Part shown: piece by piece, positions 52,201 to 57,946 of the stretch | How positions within the stretch are numbered: the stretch's first letter is position 1 | Layout: each line of letters begins with the position of its first letter | Source: Bactericera cockerelli | Taxonomy: Eukaryota > Arthropoda > Insecta > Hemiptera > Triozidae | Direction: 5' to 3' | DNA length: 64,000 bases | NCBI GenBank assembly: GCA_024516035.1 | Contig: CM044961.1 | Span: 5,606,015-5,670,014, forward strand | Notes under the pieces: model-generated | Told to the model about the DNA's origin: nothing | The model's input: only the letters and a program-made list of their open reading frames with translations | The model's database searches: none | Made by a program: the position numbers and the translations under genes

Positions 52201-52691
52201 TAAAATGTTTTTCGGTACTTGAAATTTTTAAATAAGACCCTACTCTTCGAGTTTGGAATTATTCTCTTTTTCAATTTCTCATTATTCTCTCCTGCACTAT
52301 ATTTCATTTCATCTCACATCTTCTCACACTTTATCCTATCATTCTCACCATTATTATCATTATTTTAACTTTTCTTTCAATATTATGTATGTTATTTGTT
52401 TATTGTCATTGTCATACTATAACTTAACTTCCATGTATTCTTTTCATAACTTCCATTCATTTATGTTTTATGCTCTTATCATACGATAAATAAAACTTAC
52501 GTTCCATGTGATCTGTTCATAATTTCCATTCATTTGTGTTTTATTATCTTCAGATTCGGAAAAAAGAGCCTCCCCACCCGATTCGAGTGGCCAAAACTAT
52601 CGACGTGATAGCTCGGATCACATTCCCGGCGGCCTACGCCGTGTTTCTCGTGTTCTTCTTCATCCACTACAAGGGATTCTCTAACCAGTAG
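16049..52691 (+). CDS. pHCl: pHCl-type pH-sensitive chloride channel, Cys-loop receptor (10 exons plus a cassette exon)
   Basis: Predicted plasma-membrane, ligand-gated anion channel subunit of the pHCl group (channels gated or inhibited by protons; Cys-loop superfamily, pentameric). Exons: 16049-16152, 19410-19563, 21306-21526, 22581-22663, 23271-23411, [cassette 30134-30247], 35872-36024, 37315-37529, 43898-43948, 50899-51009, 52554-52691. Every junction matches in phase and there is no internal stop. The product is 456 aa without the cassette and 494 aa with it. Visible parts: signal peptide, N-terminal ligand-binding domain with NxS/T sites (NMS, NQT, NGT, NRT), Cys-loop with 13 residues between cysteines, second loop-C cysteine pair, TM1, PARV motif before TM2, TM3, a short intracellular loop with a Cys-rich segment, and TM4 ending FIHYKGFSNQ-stop. 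Family assignment is from recalled similarity of blocks such as LASPDESSLKYEVEFLLQQQ. A GluCl or GABA receptor is less likely. Upstream non-coding exons and the promoter are not identified. Confidence 0.9.
16196..16575 (+). repeat. About 126-bp tandem repeat, three copies
   Basis: Unit AAATTGAATGATTTTTTCAC ... GAAATTTAATAATACAATAT, 40 bp after the pHCl exon 1 donor. Copies differ by a few bases. Confidence 0.88.
16661..16748. repeat. (CA)n microsatellite
   Basis: About 44 CA/AC units, followed directly by the retrotransposon fragment. Confidence 0.97.
16783..17310 (+). mobile_element. 3' end of a non-LTR retrotransposon (jockey/CR1-like)
   Basis: Reverse transcriptase C-terminal block EVRFDGQILNHNSTPKYLGV then PLDRTESWKETWEK, a stop, then in another frame VTLNRIRTNTGKCAYSRHQW and ETSVCDCGAAQQAIQHIIA, the conserved C-terminal Cys-His region. 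Ends TACGATAAATAAATAAAT. Frameshifted and 5'-truncated. Confidence 0.75.
17641..17827 (+). mobile_element. SINE family C
   Basis: Head CGACCTCCGTGGCTCAGTGG and GGTCGAATCCCGGCC; body CCGTTTCCGGAATAGCATGG and GCGAAAGCGGTTCCGGGGCA; A-rich tail. Confidence 0.82.
18298..18482 (+). mobile_element. SINE family D copy
   Basis: GATCCGGTAGCTCTGGGTTC, a shortened head, followed by the body CACGTAATAATACGTCTTAA and ATTATTATTA at the end. Confidence 0.72.
18585..18945 (+). mobile_element. Minisatellite-bearing dispersed element, copy 2
   Basis: About six units of 38 bp (GGCTGGGGGACTATAAACAG + GGAGTAGACCAGCAGTCT) are followed by a unique 3' module: CATTGGCTTGGTTCTGGGGG, TTGTCAATTATTAGCCTCCT, CACTGTCTAGCTACCATCGT, CACCCTATGATGATG. 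The same module order occurs at 63240 and, reversed, at 7440. Confidence 0.82.
19205..19384 (-). mobile_element. SINE family E copy
   Basis: Minus strand: GGTGGTCAAGTGGCTAACGC, CTAGTCTGGTAATCCAGG and GGTTTGAATCCC. It ends about 25 bp before the acceptor of pHCl exon 2. Confidence 0.65.
19410..19563 (+). CDS. pHCl: pHCl exon 2: N-terminal ligand-binding domain
   Basis: Acceptor TTTTCAG|TTTCACC and donor TTG|GTGAGT; phase 2 in, 0 out. Encodes FTEGRSDKEILDELLRHTRY through VNMSVLLLSLASPDESSL. This is the first helix and beta-1 of a Cys-loop receptor, with the YDKRLRPP motif typical of arthropod anion channels and one N-glycosylation sequon (NMS). Confidence 0.92.
19594..19907 (+). repeat. About 153-bp direct duplication
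   Basis: GGGTGCCAGGGGATTGATAA ... GAGCACCTTTACCATTACCA is repeated once from about 19749. Begins about 30 bp after the pHCl exon 2 donor. Confidence 0.85.
20640..21145. repeat. Cluster of repeats related to the 8438 insertion
   Basis: Two direct copies of a unit of about 125 bp (AAACAGAAAAGTGAGAAGTT ... CATCAGCAGGTAATAGTTCTG) lie at 20636-20890. An inverted partial copy (ACATCTAGTACAACTTCTCA) lies at 21075-21145. Between them a short TTGAGGGACAGTCTAGC doublet is repeated. Confidence 0.65.
21306..21526 (+). CDS. pHCl: pHCl exon 3: ligand-binding domain core; ends at a GC donor
   Basis: Encodes KYEVEFLLQQQWHDPRLEYF through DIWLPDTYFIMHGDFKD and FALRIYRNGTVNYLMR, the loop D/A region of a Cys-loop receptor. 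The W-x-P-D-T motif is intact. Only AG|GCAAGT at 21527 gives the right phase for exon 4 (ATGAG + ACGG = M R R). Five bases further on, AA|GTGAGA would shift the frame, so this intron is a GC-AG intron. Confidence 0.92.
21567..21738. mobile_element. Compound MITE with TAATGCCGGGTCCACACTAA termini
   Basis: Both outer ends carry TAATGCCGGGTCCACACTAAG as inverted repeats. An internal copy of the right end at about 21650-21661 makes 21567-21661 a complete 95-bp hairpin by itself. The GAACATTGTTAGCTAACAA stem is repeated several times. It lies 40 bp downstream of the GC donor of pHCl exon 3. Confidence 0.8.
21746..21937 (+). mobile_element. SINE family B copy, internally deleted
   Basis: Head CCTCCGTGGCGTAACGGTTG, then GATTCCCGGTTGGAGCAGAC, and a tail ATTTAGGTATCAATACCTAT with ATTATTATT. 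Confidence 0.75.
22158..22335 (+). mobile_element. SINE family D
   Basis: CCGGTAGCTCAGTGGTAAAG (A box), CTGGTAATCCAG, GGGTTCGAAACCC (B box). Body with TACCACATAATTATACGTCT and GGGCTTACTGCTGGAATAAT. The head is the best-preserved tRNA-like region in the window. Confidence 0.82.
22581..22663 (+). CDS. pHCl: pHCl exon 4: Cys-loop
   Basis: Acceptor TTACAG|ACGG and donor GCA|GTAAGT. Encodes RHLILSCQGSLHIFPFDDPT then CSFAMES. The two cysteines are separated by 13 residues and the loop contains FPFDDP, the hallmark of the Cys-loop superfamily. Phase 2 in, 1 out. Confidence 0.95.
23271..23411 (+). CDS. pHCl: pHCl exon 5: loop F to the first loop-C cysteine
   Basis: Acceptor TCCTCAG|TTTCC and donor CGAG|GTAAGT; phase 1 in and out. 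Encodes ISYEQSAIEYVWKNDEDTLR through NAYLITNRTISCPTKTTWRG. Contains the sequon NRT and the first cysteine of the second disulfide (loop C), whose partner is in the exon at 35872 (NYSC). Confidence 0.92.
23412..30133 (+). other. pHCl intron 5, AT-rich, no gene recognised
   Basis: Very AT-rich with a T tract at 23978-24007 and few SINEs. No coding exon with plausible splice sites seen before the cassette exon; small open frames here are AT-rich noise. The low SINE density contrasts with the rest of the gene. Confidence 0.55.
30134..30247 (+). CDS. pHCl: Candidate pHCl cassette exon inserted in loop C
   Basis: It lies in the 12.5-kb intron between exons 5 and 6. Acceptor CAACCCTAG|TGGAC after a CT-rich tract; donor CAACAAG|GTATCC. 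The length is 114 nt (38 codons), phase 1 in and 1 out, identical to the flanking junction, so it can be included or skipped without changing frame. It encodes VDKEDSVTLIGSGTDICNAD followed by KDSEACRCSLCQRRFEQQG, with four cysteines. Inclusion would place 38 residues between the two loop-C cysteines. Alternative splicing is reported for pHCl genes, but I cannot confirm from memory that this exon corresponds. A weak CCCTAG acceptor fits regulated use. Confidence 0.72.
31806..32125 (+). mobile_element. SINE family F copy
   Basis: TGACCTCAGTGGATTGATCG, ACCTGGAGGTCGGTGGTTTG, then AAGTTCTGGTATGCTGGTTC and the body with GTGATTACCAGACC. Confidence 0.6.
32408..32545 (+). mobile_element. SINE family F copy, diverged
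   Basis: TAACCTCAGTATCTCGATCG, ACCTGGAGGTCGGTTTTTCA, AATATGAGTAGGTGTGACAT and GTGATTAACACAAATATGAT. The same AACACAAATATGA tail occurs near 45150. Confidence 0.5.
33350..33425 (-). mobile_element. SINE head fragment (family E-like)
   Basis: Minus strand: TTGGTAGTCAACTAGTGAAA and CTAGACTGGTAATCCAGG. Short and diverged. Confidence 0.4.
34238..34378 (-). mobile_element. Degraded 5S-type SINE
   Basis: Minus strand: a 5S-like AAGTCAAGACTTGGAGC stretch followed by a body remnant (AACTCACAAAC complement). Much more diverged than the other copies. Confidence 0.4.
34616..35189. mobile_element. MITE with about 235-bp terminal inverted repeats (Tc1/mariner-like)
   Basis: Begins CACTGAGTGACAAATTTAGC and ends with the inverse, with TA at 34614-34615 and 35190-35191. 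The two arms (about 34616-34855 and 34950-35189) match base for base over most of their length around a spacer of about 95 bp. Small opposing open frames in the arms are mirror images, not genes. Confidence 0.88.
35670..35791. mobile_element. 122-bp near-palindromic MITE
   Basis: CAGTAGTAAGGAAATGGATG at the left is mirrored at the right end (CCTTACTACTG). A central GCGCCAC...GTGGCGC stem surrounds AAGCTAGCTA. It ends 80 bases before the acceptor of pHCl exon 6. Confidence 0.8.
35872..36024 (+). CDS. pHCl: pHCl exon 6: second loop-C cysteine, TM1 and start of TM2
   Basis: Acceptor CCTCACAG|GGAAC and donor ATAG|GTAGAG; phase 1 in and out. Encodes NYSCLKVDLIFTRDRAFYFT, TM1 (FTTVFIPGIILVTSSFITFW) and LEWNAVPARVMIG. 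PARV before TM2 is the anion-selectivity signature, replacing the cation-channel motif. Confidence 0.95.
36040..36135. repeat. Dispersed short repeat, mirrored at 41480-41590
   Basis: TAATATTAGAAATCGGAAGT, TTGTATTCGTTTTTGTA and TTTGCTCCGATTTCAATTTT appear as the reverse complement at 41490-41590. Related hairpin ends (GGAAAGTATTGTATT) occur at 12355, 18950 and 41110. It starts 16 bp after the exon 6 donor. Confidence 0.6.
36139..36352 (-). mobile_element. Old copy of the 5S-type SINE
   Basis: Minus-strand order: GAAGTTAAGTAACGTCCAGC, GGTTAGGACTTGGATGGGTG, then the shared body ending GATATGATCATGCAGTTG. Diverged and without poly(A). It sits in the intron just after pHCl exon 6. Confidence 0.7.
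36700..36905 (-). mobile_element. Reverse transcriptase fragment of a non-LTR retrotransposon
   Basis: Minus strand: FQFGYRKAKDLVFCPGVHT (RT block with the QFGFRxG-like motif) and, after a frame change, NILYACFIDFEKAFDKVRLS, which contains the first catalytic-Asp motif of the RT palm. Only about 200 bp remain. Confidence 0.7.
37118..37297 (+). mobile_element. Probable retrotransposon 3' tail
   Basis: AT-rich sequence ending GTCCTATTAATAAAGTGTAA with an AATA repeat. A similar ending is at about 43745-43803 (CCAATAAAGTGTTAAATAAT). It stops 17 bp before the pHCl exon 7 acceptor. Confidence 0.45.
37315..37529 (+). CDS. pHCl: pHCl exon 7: TM2 and TM3
   Basis: Acceptor CTCTCCCAG|GTGTC and donor CGCAG|GTAGGT; phase 1 in, 0 out. 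Encodes TM2 (VTTMLNFFTTSNGFRSTLP), the TM2-TM3 linker and TM3 (VWDGVCMCFIYASLLEFVCV), then GRKRPLHNVVYRPGENPVTQ at the start of the intracellular loop. It is strongly GC-rich compared with its flanks. The donor is the first member of a tandem array of donor-like copies. Confidence 0.95.
37527..38110 (+). repeat. pHCl: Tandem array of splice-donor-containing units after pHCl exon 7
   Basis: The exon 7 donor context (CAG|GTAGGTTGAGAACCGCTC) is repeated about ten times in units of about 29-75 bp. Perfect or near-perfect CAGGTAGGTTGAG copies lie near 37558, 37588, 37688, 37762 and 38077, with variants (GTACGTTGAG, GTAGAGTGAG, AAGTAGGTTGAG) between. Use of any downstream copy would append GTA-GGT-TGA, an immediate in-frame stop. 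Part of the array (about 37890-38015) is occupied by a SINE family C fragment. Confidence 0.85.
37893..38013 (+). mobile_element. SINE family C fragment inside the donor array
   Basis: GCTTTCCGTTTCCGGAATGG to GTTCCGGGGCACAGTTACCT and an A-tract; the head is missing or diverged. Confidence 0.7.
38722..40363. mobile_element. Fold-back Tc1/mariner-type element made of two truncated inverted copies
   Basis: The termini are CACTTGAGAGCAA and its inverse, flanked by TA duplications (38720-38721, 40364-40365). Left arm (minus strand, about 38722-39717): transposase fragment with FFTDECRVCLFGNDRRK (first Asp), HDNARPHAAN (second Asp) and WPSLSPDLNLIEDL. Right arm (plus strand, about 39718-40363): starts mid-domain at LQTHVILLAQSMGDQ and repeats HDNARPHAAN and WPSLSPDLNPIEDL. 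The arms are inverted repeats of roughly 640 bp with about 350 bp of single-copy left-arm sequence between. No N-terminal DNA-binding domain and in-frame stops: non-autonomous. Confidence 0.88.
40480..40760. other. GC-rich segment with inverted repeats
   Basis: CTCTCGCCG, GAGAGTAGCCGAGGTGCACA, CTCTCGCGCTCGGCTGCTCT and CGGCGAGAG form overlapping inverted repeats, followed by CCCGGGTAGTGAGGCCCATG. Unlike the surrounding AT-rich DNA. Perhaps a mobile element; no ends recognised. Confidence 0.35.
41627..41951 (+). mobile_element. SINE family A, full-length (tRNA-Gly-like head)
   Basis: A box TTAGCTCAGTGGTTAAG, anticodon-arm-like CGCTTGCCATGCGG (GCC), B box GGTTCGAAGCCCC. The body runs from TTGACCCAGCACCTAAATGG to AAAAAAGGCTGTGAAACACTC, followed by a long A-tract. 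Other copies in this window define the same ends. Confidence 0.88.
41990..42062 (+). mobile_element. SINE family F head
   Basis: CGACCTCAGTAGCTTGATCG, ACCTGGAGGTTGGTGGTTCA, AATCCCGGCTTCAGCG. Part of a four-family SINE nest at 41627-42475. Confidence 0.65.
42063..42475 (+). mobile_element. SINE family D copy split by family C
   Basis: Partial head (GGTCGCGGGTTCGAAACCCA), body CACATAATAATACGTCTTGG, then the family C insertion, then GTCCTAATCGGGCACTATAA and ATTATTATTATT. Confidence 0.75.
42222..42417 (+). mobile_element. SINE family C, nested in a family D element
   Basis: Intact head and body as at 17641, with an A-tail. The family D sequence GGACTTGAAAGTCT is interrupted here and resumes as AGTCCTAATCGGGCAC after the A-tract, so this is the younger insertion. 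AGTC is repeated at both sides. Confidence 0.82.
42476..43629 (+). other. pHCl intron, no gene recognised
   Basis: AT-rich, with a (GA)n tract at 43100-43145 and a phrase (AACACTCTTTACTGGAAGG) also found near 62395 and 63130. Confidence 0.4.
43630..43803 (+). mobile_element. Probable SINE or retrotransposon 3' tail
   Basis: Contains a tRNA B-box-like GATTCGAATCTCG, then CCACAGGCTTTAACCTCGCC and the ending CCAATAAAGTGTTAAATAAT. About 95 bp upstream of the 51-bp pHCl exon. Confidence 0.4.
43898..43948 (+). CDS. pHCl: pHCl micro-exon in the intracellular loop (17 codons)
   Basis: Acceptor TGTTTGCAG|CGACTC and donor CCCATG|GTAAGA. It is 51 nt, phase 0 in and 0 out, encoding RLPAVLSRLGLAMAPPM. 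This is GC-rich inside AT-rich DNA and matches the RLPAVLSR segment I recall after VTQ in fly pHCl. It could be skipped without frame change. Confidence 0.8.
44060..44880. repeat. About 60-bp tandem repeat, about 14 copies, with higher-order structure
   Basis: Unit TACATCCTTTCACTATCTAG + AATTGCTTTGGACAAGATGT + TAACTACATCTTACTGTA. TTGGTTAAAGATGTTTACTA variants alternate. Larger blocks are repeated (44240-44350 resembles 44600-44740). Starts about 110 bp after the 51-bp pHCl exon. Confidence 0.85.
47564..47650. repeat. 40-bp direct doublet
   Basis: GAACCAGGCGTCATGCAGTT + GTTGGAAGAAACCAGAAAC occurs twice in a row. Confidence 0.8.
50435..50501. repeat. Short imperfect inverted repeat
   Basis: CCTCACTTGCCTGCTCATGC is mirrored by GCATGAGCAGGAGAGTGAGG around CTCAAATATACGAGTGAAG. 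Confidence 0.6.
50899..51009 (+). CDS. pHCl: pHCl exon 9: Cys-rich intracellular loop segment
   Basis: Acceptor ATTCCACAG|GCTGAC and donor TCCGAG|GTGAGT; 111 nt, phase 0 in and out. Encodes ADKRSEASSGLPNDLVSCTN followed by CGGPNPCTHVNNGCASE. Four cysteines in a C-x2-C-x5-C-x7-C spacing could bind metal, which is an inference. It is symmetric and therefore skippable. Confidence 0.85.
51462..51532 (-). mobile_element. SINE family F head, minus strand
   Basis: Minus strand: CGACCTCAGTAGCTTGATGG, ACCTGGAGGTCGGTGTTTGA. In the last pHCl intron. Confidence 0.6.
51590..51722 (-). mobile_element. Shared SINE body fragment
   Basis: Minus strand: GCGAATGGAGAGTAACATAC preceded by TTTGTGAGTTTCCT, and AATGGGACGTAAAACCCC at the end. 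No recognisable head. Confidence 0.5.
52554..52691 (+). CDS. pHCl: pHCl last exon: TM4 and stop
   Basis: Acceptor ATCTTCAG|ATTCGG. Encodes IRKKEPPHPIRVAKTIDVIA then TM4 (RITFPAAYAVFLVFFF) and IHYKGFSNQ-TAG. TM4 with a very short extracellular tail is normal for the superfamily. The final 36 bases, including the stop, seed the minisatellite that follows directly. Confidence 0.95.
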   Translation: MRKKEPPHPIRVAKTIDVIARITFPAAYAVFLVFFFIHYKGFSNQ

Positions 52692-53067
52692 TTGTTCATA
52701 CACTACAAGGATTCTCCAACCAGTAGTTGTTCATCCACTACAAGGATTCTCCAACCAGTAGTTGTTCATCCACTACAAGGGATTCTCTAACCAGTAGTTG
52801 TTCATCCACTACAAGGGATTCTCCAACCAGTAGTTGTTCATCCACTACAAGAATTCTCCAACCAGTAGTTGTTCATCCACTACAAGGGATTCTCCAACCA
52901 GTAGTTGTTCATCCACTACAAGGGATTCTCCAACCAGTAGTTGTTCATCCACTACAAGGGATTCTCCAACCAGTAGTTGTTCATCCACTACAAGGGATTC
53001 TCCAACCAGTAGTTGTTCATCCACTACAAGGGATTTTCCAACCAGTAGTTGTTCATCCACTACAAGG

Positions 53068-53131
53068 GATTCTGTTCTTCTTTTAGATACTCAGAAGTTT
53101 TATAAATTAATAGTGCAATTTTTAGAGTAAT
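53068..53131 (+). repeat. Copy of downstream 3' flank embedded in the array
   Basis: About 62 bases starting TTCTGTTCTTCTTTTAGATA are identical to 55957-56020, about 1 kb beyond the array. Together with the exon duplicate immediately after it, this shows a larger tandem duplication followed by loss, or unequal recombination. Confidence 0.85.
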
Positions 53132-53135
53132 TTTT

Positions 53136-53271
53136 AGAGAAAAAAGAGCCTCCGCACCCGATTCGAGTGGCCAAAACTATCGACGTGATAGCTCGGATCA
53201 CATTCCCGGCGGCCTACGCCGTGTTTCTCGTGTTCTTCTTCATCCACTACAAGGGATTCTCTAACCAGTAG
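53136..53271 (+). pseudogene. Duplicate of the pHCl TM4 exon inside the minisatellite
   Basis: This repeats about 130 bases of the last exon (from AAAAAAGAGCCTCC to the TAG) with one visible base difference (CCGCACCCG versus CCCCACCCG). The original acceptor and the ATTCGG start are missing; an unrelated TTTTTAG precedes it. Splicing onto that AG would put the copy out of phase, so it is probably non-functional. Confidence 0.85.
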
Positions 53272-54991
53272 TTGTTCATCCACTACAAGGGATTCTCTAA
53301 CCAGTAGTTGTTCATACACTACAAGGGATTCTCCAACCAGTAGTTGTTCATCCACTACAAGGGATTCTCCAACCAGTAGTTGTTCATCCACTACAAGAAT
53401 TCTCCAACCAGTAGTTGTTCATCCACTACAAGAATTCTCCAACCAGTAGTTGTTCATCCACTACAAGGGATTCTCCAACCAGTAGTTGTTCATCCACTAC
53501 AAGACTTCTCCAACCAGTAGTTGTTCATCCACTACAAGAATTCTCCAACCAGTAGTTGTTCATCCACTACAAGAATTCTCCAACCAGTAGTTGTTCATCC
53601 ACTACAAGGGATTCTCCAACCAGTAGTTGTTCATCCACTACAAGAATTCTCCAACCAGTAGTTGTTCATCCACTACAAGGGATTCTCCAACCAGTAGTTG
53701 TTCATCCACTACAAGGGATTCTCCAACCAGTAGTTGTTCATCCACTACAAGGGATTCTCCAACCAGTAGTTGTTCATCCACTACAAGGGATTTTCCAACC
53801 AGTAGTTGTTCATCCACTACAAGGGATTCTCCAACCAGTAGTTGTTCATCCACTACAAGGGGTTCTCCAACCAGTAGTTGTTCATCCACTACAAGGGATT
53901 CTCCAACCAGTAGTTGTTCATCCACTACAAGGGATTTTCCAACCAGTAGTTGTTCATCCACTACAAGGGATTCTCCAACCAGTAGTTGTTCATCCACTAC
54001 AAGACTTCTCCAACCAGTAGTTGTTCATCCACTACAAGAATTCTCCAACCAGTAGTTGTTCATCCACTACAAGAATTCTCCAACCAGTAGTTGTTCATCC
54101 ACTACAAGGGATTCTCCAACCAGTAGTTGTTCATCCACTACAAGAATTCTCCAACCAGTAGTTGTTCATCCACTACAAGGGATTCTCCAACCAGTAGTTG
54201 TTCATCCACTACAAGGGATTCTCCAACCAGTAGTTGTTCATCCACTACAAGGGATTCTCCAACCAGTAGTTGTTCATTCACTACAAGGGATTTTCCAACC
54301 AGTAGTTGTTCATCCACTACAAGGGATTCTCCAACCAGTAGTTGTTCATCCACTACAAGGGATTCTCCAACCAGTAGTTGTTCATCCACTACAAGAATTC
54401 TCCAACCAGTAGTTGTTCATCCACTGCAAGGGATTCTCCAACCAGTAGTTGTTCATCCACTACAAGAATTCTCCAACCAGTAGTTGTTCATCCACTACAA
54501 GGGATTTTCCAACCAGTAGTTGTTCATCCACTACAAGGGATTCTCCAACCAGTAGTTGTTCATCCACTACAAGGGATTCTCCAACCAGTAGTTGTTCATC
54601 CACTACAAGAATTCTCCAACCAGTAGTTGTTCATCCACTGCAAGGGATTCTCCAACCAGTAGTTGTTCATCCACTACAAGAATTCTCCAACCAGTAGTTG
54701 TTCATCCACTACAAGGGATTCTCCAACTAGTAGTTGTTCATCCACTACAAGAATTCTCCAACCAGTAGTTGTTCATCCACTACAAGGGATTCTCCAACCA
54801 GTAGTTGTTCATCCACTACAAGGGATTCTCCAACCAGTAGTTGTTCATCCACTACAAGGGATTCTCCAACCAGTAGTTGTTCATCCACTACAAGGGATTC
54901 TCCAACCAGTAGTTGTTCATCCACTACAAGAATTCTCCAACCAGTAGTTGTTCATCCACACAAGAATTCTCCAATCTGTATTAAGTTCTGA

Positions 54992-57940
54992 GGTTCAAAC
55001 TTATCCAACCAGTGCCAGTGGTTATACAAATGTATATCTCGAGTTTCATCTCAAAACTAAGCTGGCTAAGAGTCATTTTTTCAAGTTTGTATATCTAATC
55101 AAGCTGTAGCAAAGATGGTGCGAGCTGTATTCGATACAGCTCGACAAACTGTTGAAAGTCTTGAAGTTCAGGTGAAAAAAAGGGAGCTCATCGATCCAAT
55201 CATTTTCATATTCAAGCTTCTGTAATGACACACAAAATTAATGTTTGGTACGTGAAGACTTTCTAGAACGGTATTAGGTCCTTTCAAAGCTTGAAGCTTT
55301 TTAAATGTTGTGGCTTTGGGTGTCCATTGTATTTTTTTTTTCTTTAAGAAATAAATTCCTGGGCATATGAAATAAAGAAGTCATATCGTTACATGGTATA
55401 AACTTATAAAGAAATATACCAGTATGTATAGGAACGAATCTCTGCAAAATTTATTCATGTTTGAAACCCAAGGCAATACTACTTCAATGGGTTCAGAAAG
55501 GTAATTGAAATGAATTCTAAATTATTTATTTAATTAATTCTATAGTGGTACCTATCATGGTTTTGAATTCTTACTCTTTTGACATTTTCACGTTTGACGA
55601 TTTTCTAGTCATCATGTTTTAGTCAATCGAGCTCTAGCACAGCCCACTTCATATTCTTTTAAAAAAAGTGAATTCCTACAGAGCCTTATAAAAGCATAAA
55701 CGTCTTCTCAAATTGCAGTATCCTAATTGGCATGGCATGGCATGGCATAGTTTATGTTATGATAAAGGAGGAATTTGAAACGACCCACCAACGGGTATAG
55801 GGACCAACTACCTGTAAGTAAAAATGTAAGGTCCCGAAATTTTAAAGAATTTGAGTGCCCTCTTGTTATTAAATACCAACCCTTGGATAAAATACAAACA
55901 GTAGGATCTCTTAATCAGTTCATTACAATTTTTTTTAGAAGATAAGTTCAATTTTTCTGTTCTTCTTTTAGATACTCAGAAGTTTTATAAATTAATAGTG
56001 CAATTTTTAGAGTAATTTAGCTTCTAATTTACAACTATTTTCTCTCTAAAATCACAAATAATTTGTATTAAATTTCAGCTCACACGATAGGGCTTGCCGT
56101 TTTCGAGCTATAAGCTAACTTACACATACCTACAAAGCATTTTATAATTTCCATTATAATAAAATGCTTTGTTTTCATGTTTAGTAATACTTGTAATGAT
56201 TCTTATAGGATATCCGAACTATCGATCATTGTTTTTGTACTTAATCGTAGAATTTATATGTTGATGGAATTTACTTATTTTTGTCAGTTGTAAACCAAAT
56301 TTGAGCTCATACACTACTTAACTGTAAATAGACTTGTAATCCTCTTGTTCTCAAAGAACGTTAAGCTTGTAAATAGTTAACATTACTTTTGTGTACATTT
56401 CAACTCCTACCTACATTATTATTCAGAACTATTCTACACTTTGGTTTAAAGTTTTAAATTAATTTTAAGAACTCTTGTCTCATAGTTGCATAAACTTTGA
56501 GTTTTTAAGTGAAGTAGGTAGACTGCTATTTTCAATTTCTTTACCTATAAGGTTTAGGAGGCATTGTTTTCATTGGTCCAACCATAAAATAATGCACATT
56601 TTGCTACAATGTAAAGCTTATCAATCTATCCATAATACGTAGTTAAGGTAAATTTTATTGTTTTTGGTATTTTCTGGGTTACAAACTCTCTTCAAAAGAT
56701 AAATCTATTAGTGTTAATCCATAGGGTGAATTTTATTTTTTAATAAACATCTTTTTTTTTAGTATTTAGTGCTATTGTGTGAACTATTTTTTTTGTTTTA
56801 AAATAAAAAGTTTAAGTATTCACTCATCCATTATTGCTTCGAACAACTTTAACTTAATTATAAAATCTAGTCATTTTGTTTAAACATTTATTTCAAGGTG
56901 ACCATAACCTAGTACTAGGTATACCATTGTTCAGGTAATCATGCATGAACTTTCTAGTCATTATGGTTGATAATTTATTTCAAGATAAGCATAACCTAGT
57001 ACTTAGGTAAACATTATTTAGGTATAAATGAACTTTTTAGAGTTTCTAGTCATTTTGGTTGATGCTTTATTTCAAGATGAGAAATACCAGTAACATTGTA
57101 AACATTAACTGATTAAATTAAAAGTTCTATGAAATCTGGTCATTCTACATAATATGTTATATTAAATTAGTATCTTAAAATAACATACATCTCTACCTAC
57201 TGGATATTTAAATTGCTTCATTGAAATTGATGGTTTTCAATAAAGATCTAGTCTATTTAGTAATCTTATCTCAAGATGATTGCTTTGTTACATAGTTTTA
57301 ATTTACTTTCACTCAAAATTCACTAAACTCTTTTACTTCATATTGCTTGGTACCAGATTTTTTAAATGATGAATATGTTCTTTTATCATTATTTTAACTA
57401 ATTTGTCATTAAGTAATTAATTCCATTGAATTTAAGTAAAATGCAGGAATCAACTTCTTTGTTAATTTTATATTTCATGTTAATAAGGCAGTTTATTATT
57501 TAAATTATTATTTAATAAGGTAAAATATTATTAAAATTTAACTAACGTTGAAAATTTATAATGCAAATTTCAGCGAGGTTGCTGAAGCAAGACCAAGATA
57601 AATAATTTAATTATTATGAAGAGCGTTTTCAGTTCTATCAAATCGTAAGACTAAAATATTTATTATTGTCTTCATATTTTTCAGCTTTTTAACAGCTATT
57701 CATGCAAGGCTGACGGTGAATTTGGTTTTTCAGGAACCTCAATTACCAGACTTTTGGTGTTTACACCAAATACCAAGGCAAACAATCACCAAAAATCAAA
57801 AAGAAGAAAGGGTCGTGACTAGTCATGTTCTCAGGGATGAACTATTCCATTCTGGATGTATGCAAAAATTGGTGATAATATATGGTGATGAGTGAAGAAC
57901 TTGCAAAAAGTATGCTCATTATTTTATCATGGGTTGGCCC
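54992..57940 (+). other. 3' flank of pHCl, probably part 3' UTR
   Basis: AT-rich sequence without open frames. AATAAA-type signals occur near 55350, 55372 and 56800, but none can be chosen as the true poly(A) site. The 62-bp block copied into the array is at 55957-56020. Confidence 0.4.
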
Positions 57941-57946
57941 GAAAAT

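Larger units (their letters stand above)
52664..54980 (+). repeat. 36/35-bp minisatellite grown from the end of the pHCl coding sequence
   Basis: About 60 units of a 36-bp repeat corresponding to FIHYKGFSNQ-TAG-TTG begin inside the last exon and continue for about 2.3 kb. There are two main unit types: 36 bp (CAAGGGATTC) and 35 bp (CAAGAATTC, which makes an EcoRI site). Because 36 is a multiple of three, long open frames appear on both strands (TTRDSPTSSCSS, LQGILQPVVVHP, DEQLLVGESLVV); these are artefacts of periodicity. In the channel frame every unit carries the TAG stop. The array is interrupted at 53068-53270 by copies of flanking unique sequence. Confidence 0.95.

Noticed and set aside
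52664..54980. CRISPR-like array
   Set aside because: Units are contiguous without unique spacers, in a eukaryotic gene tail; an ordinary minisatellite.
52727..54991. Long Ser/Thr-rich and VVVHPLQ-type open frames on both strands
   Set aside because: They are frames through a 36-bp minisatellite whose unit length is a multiple of three; start and stop positions follow the 35-bp variants. No independent gene.
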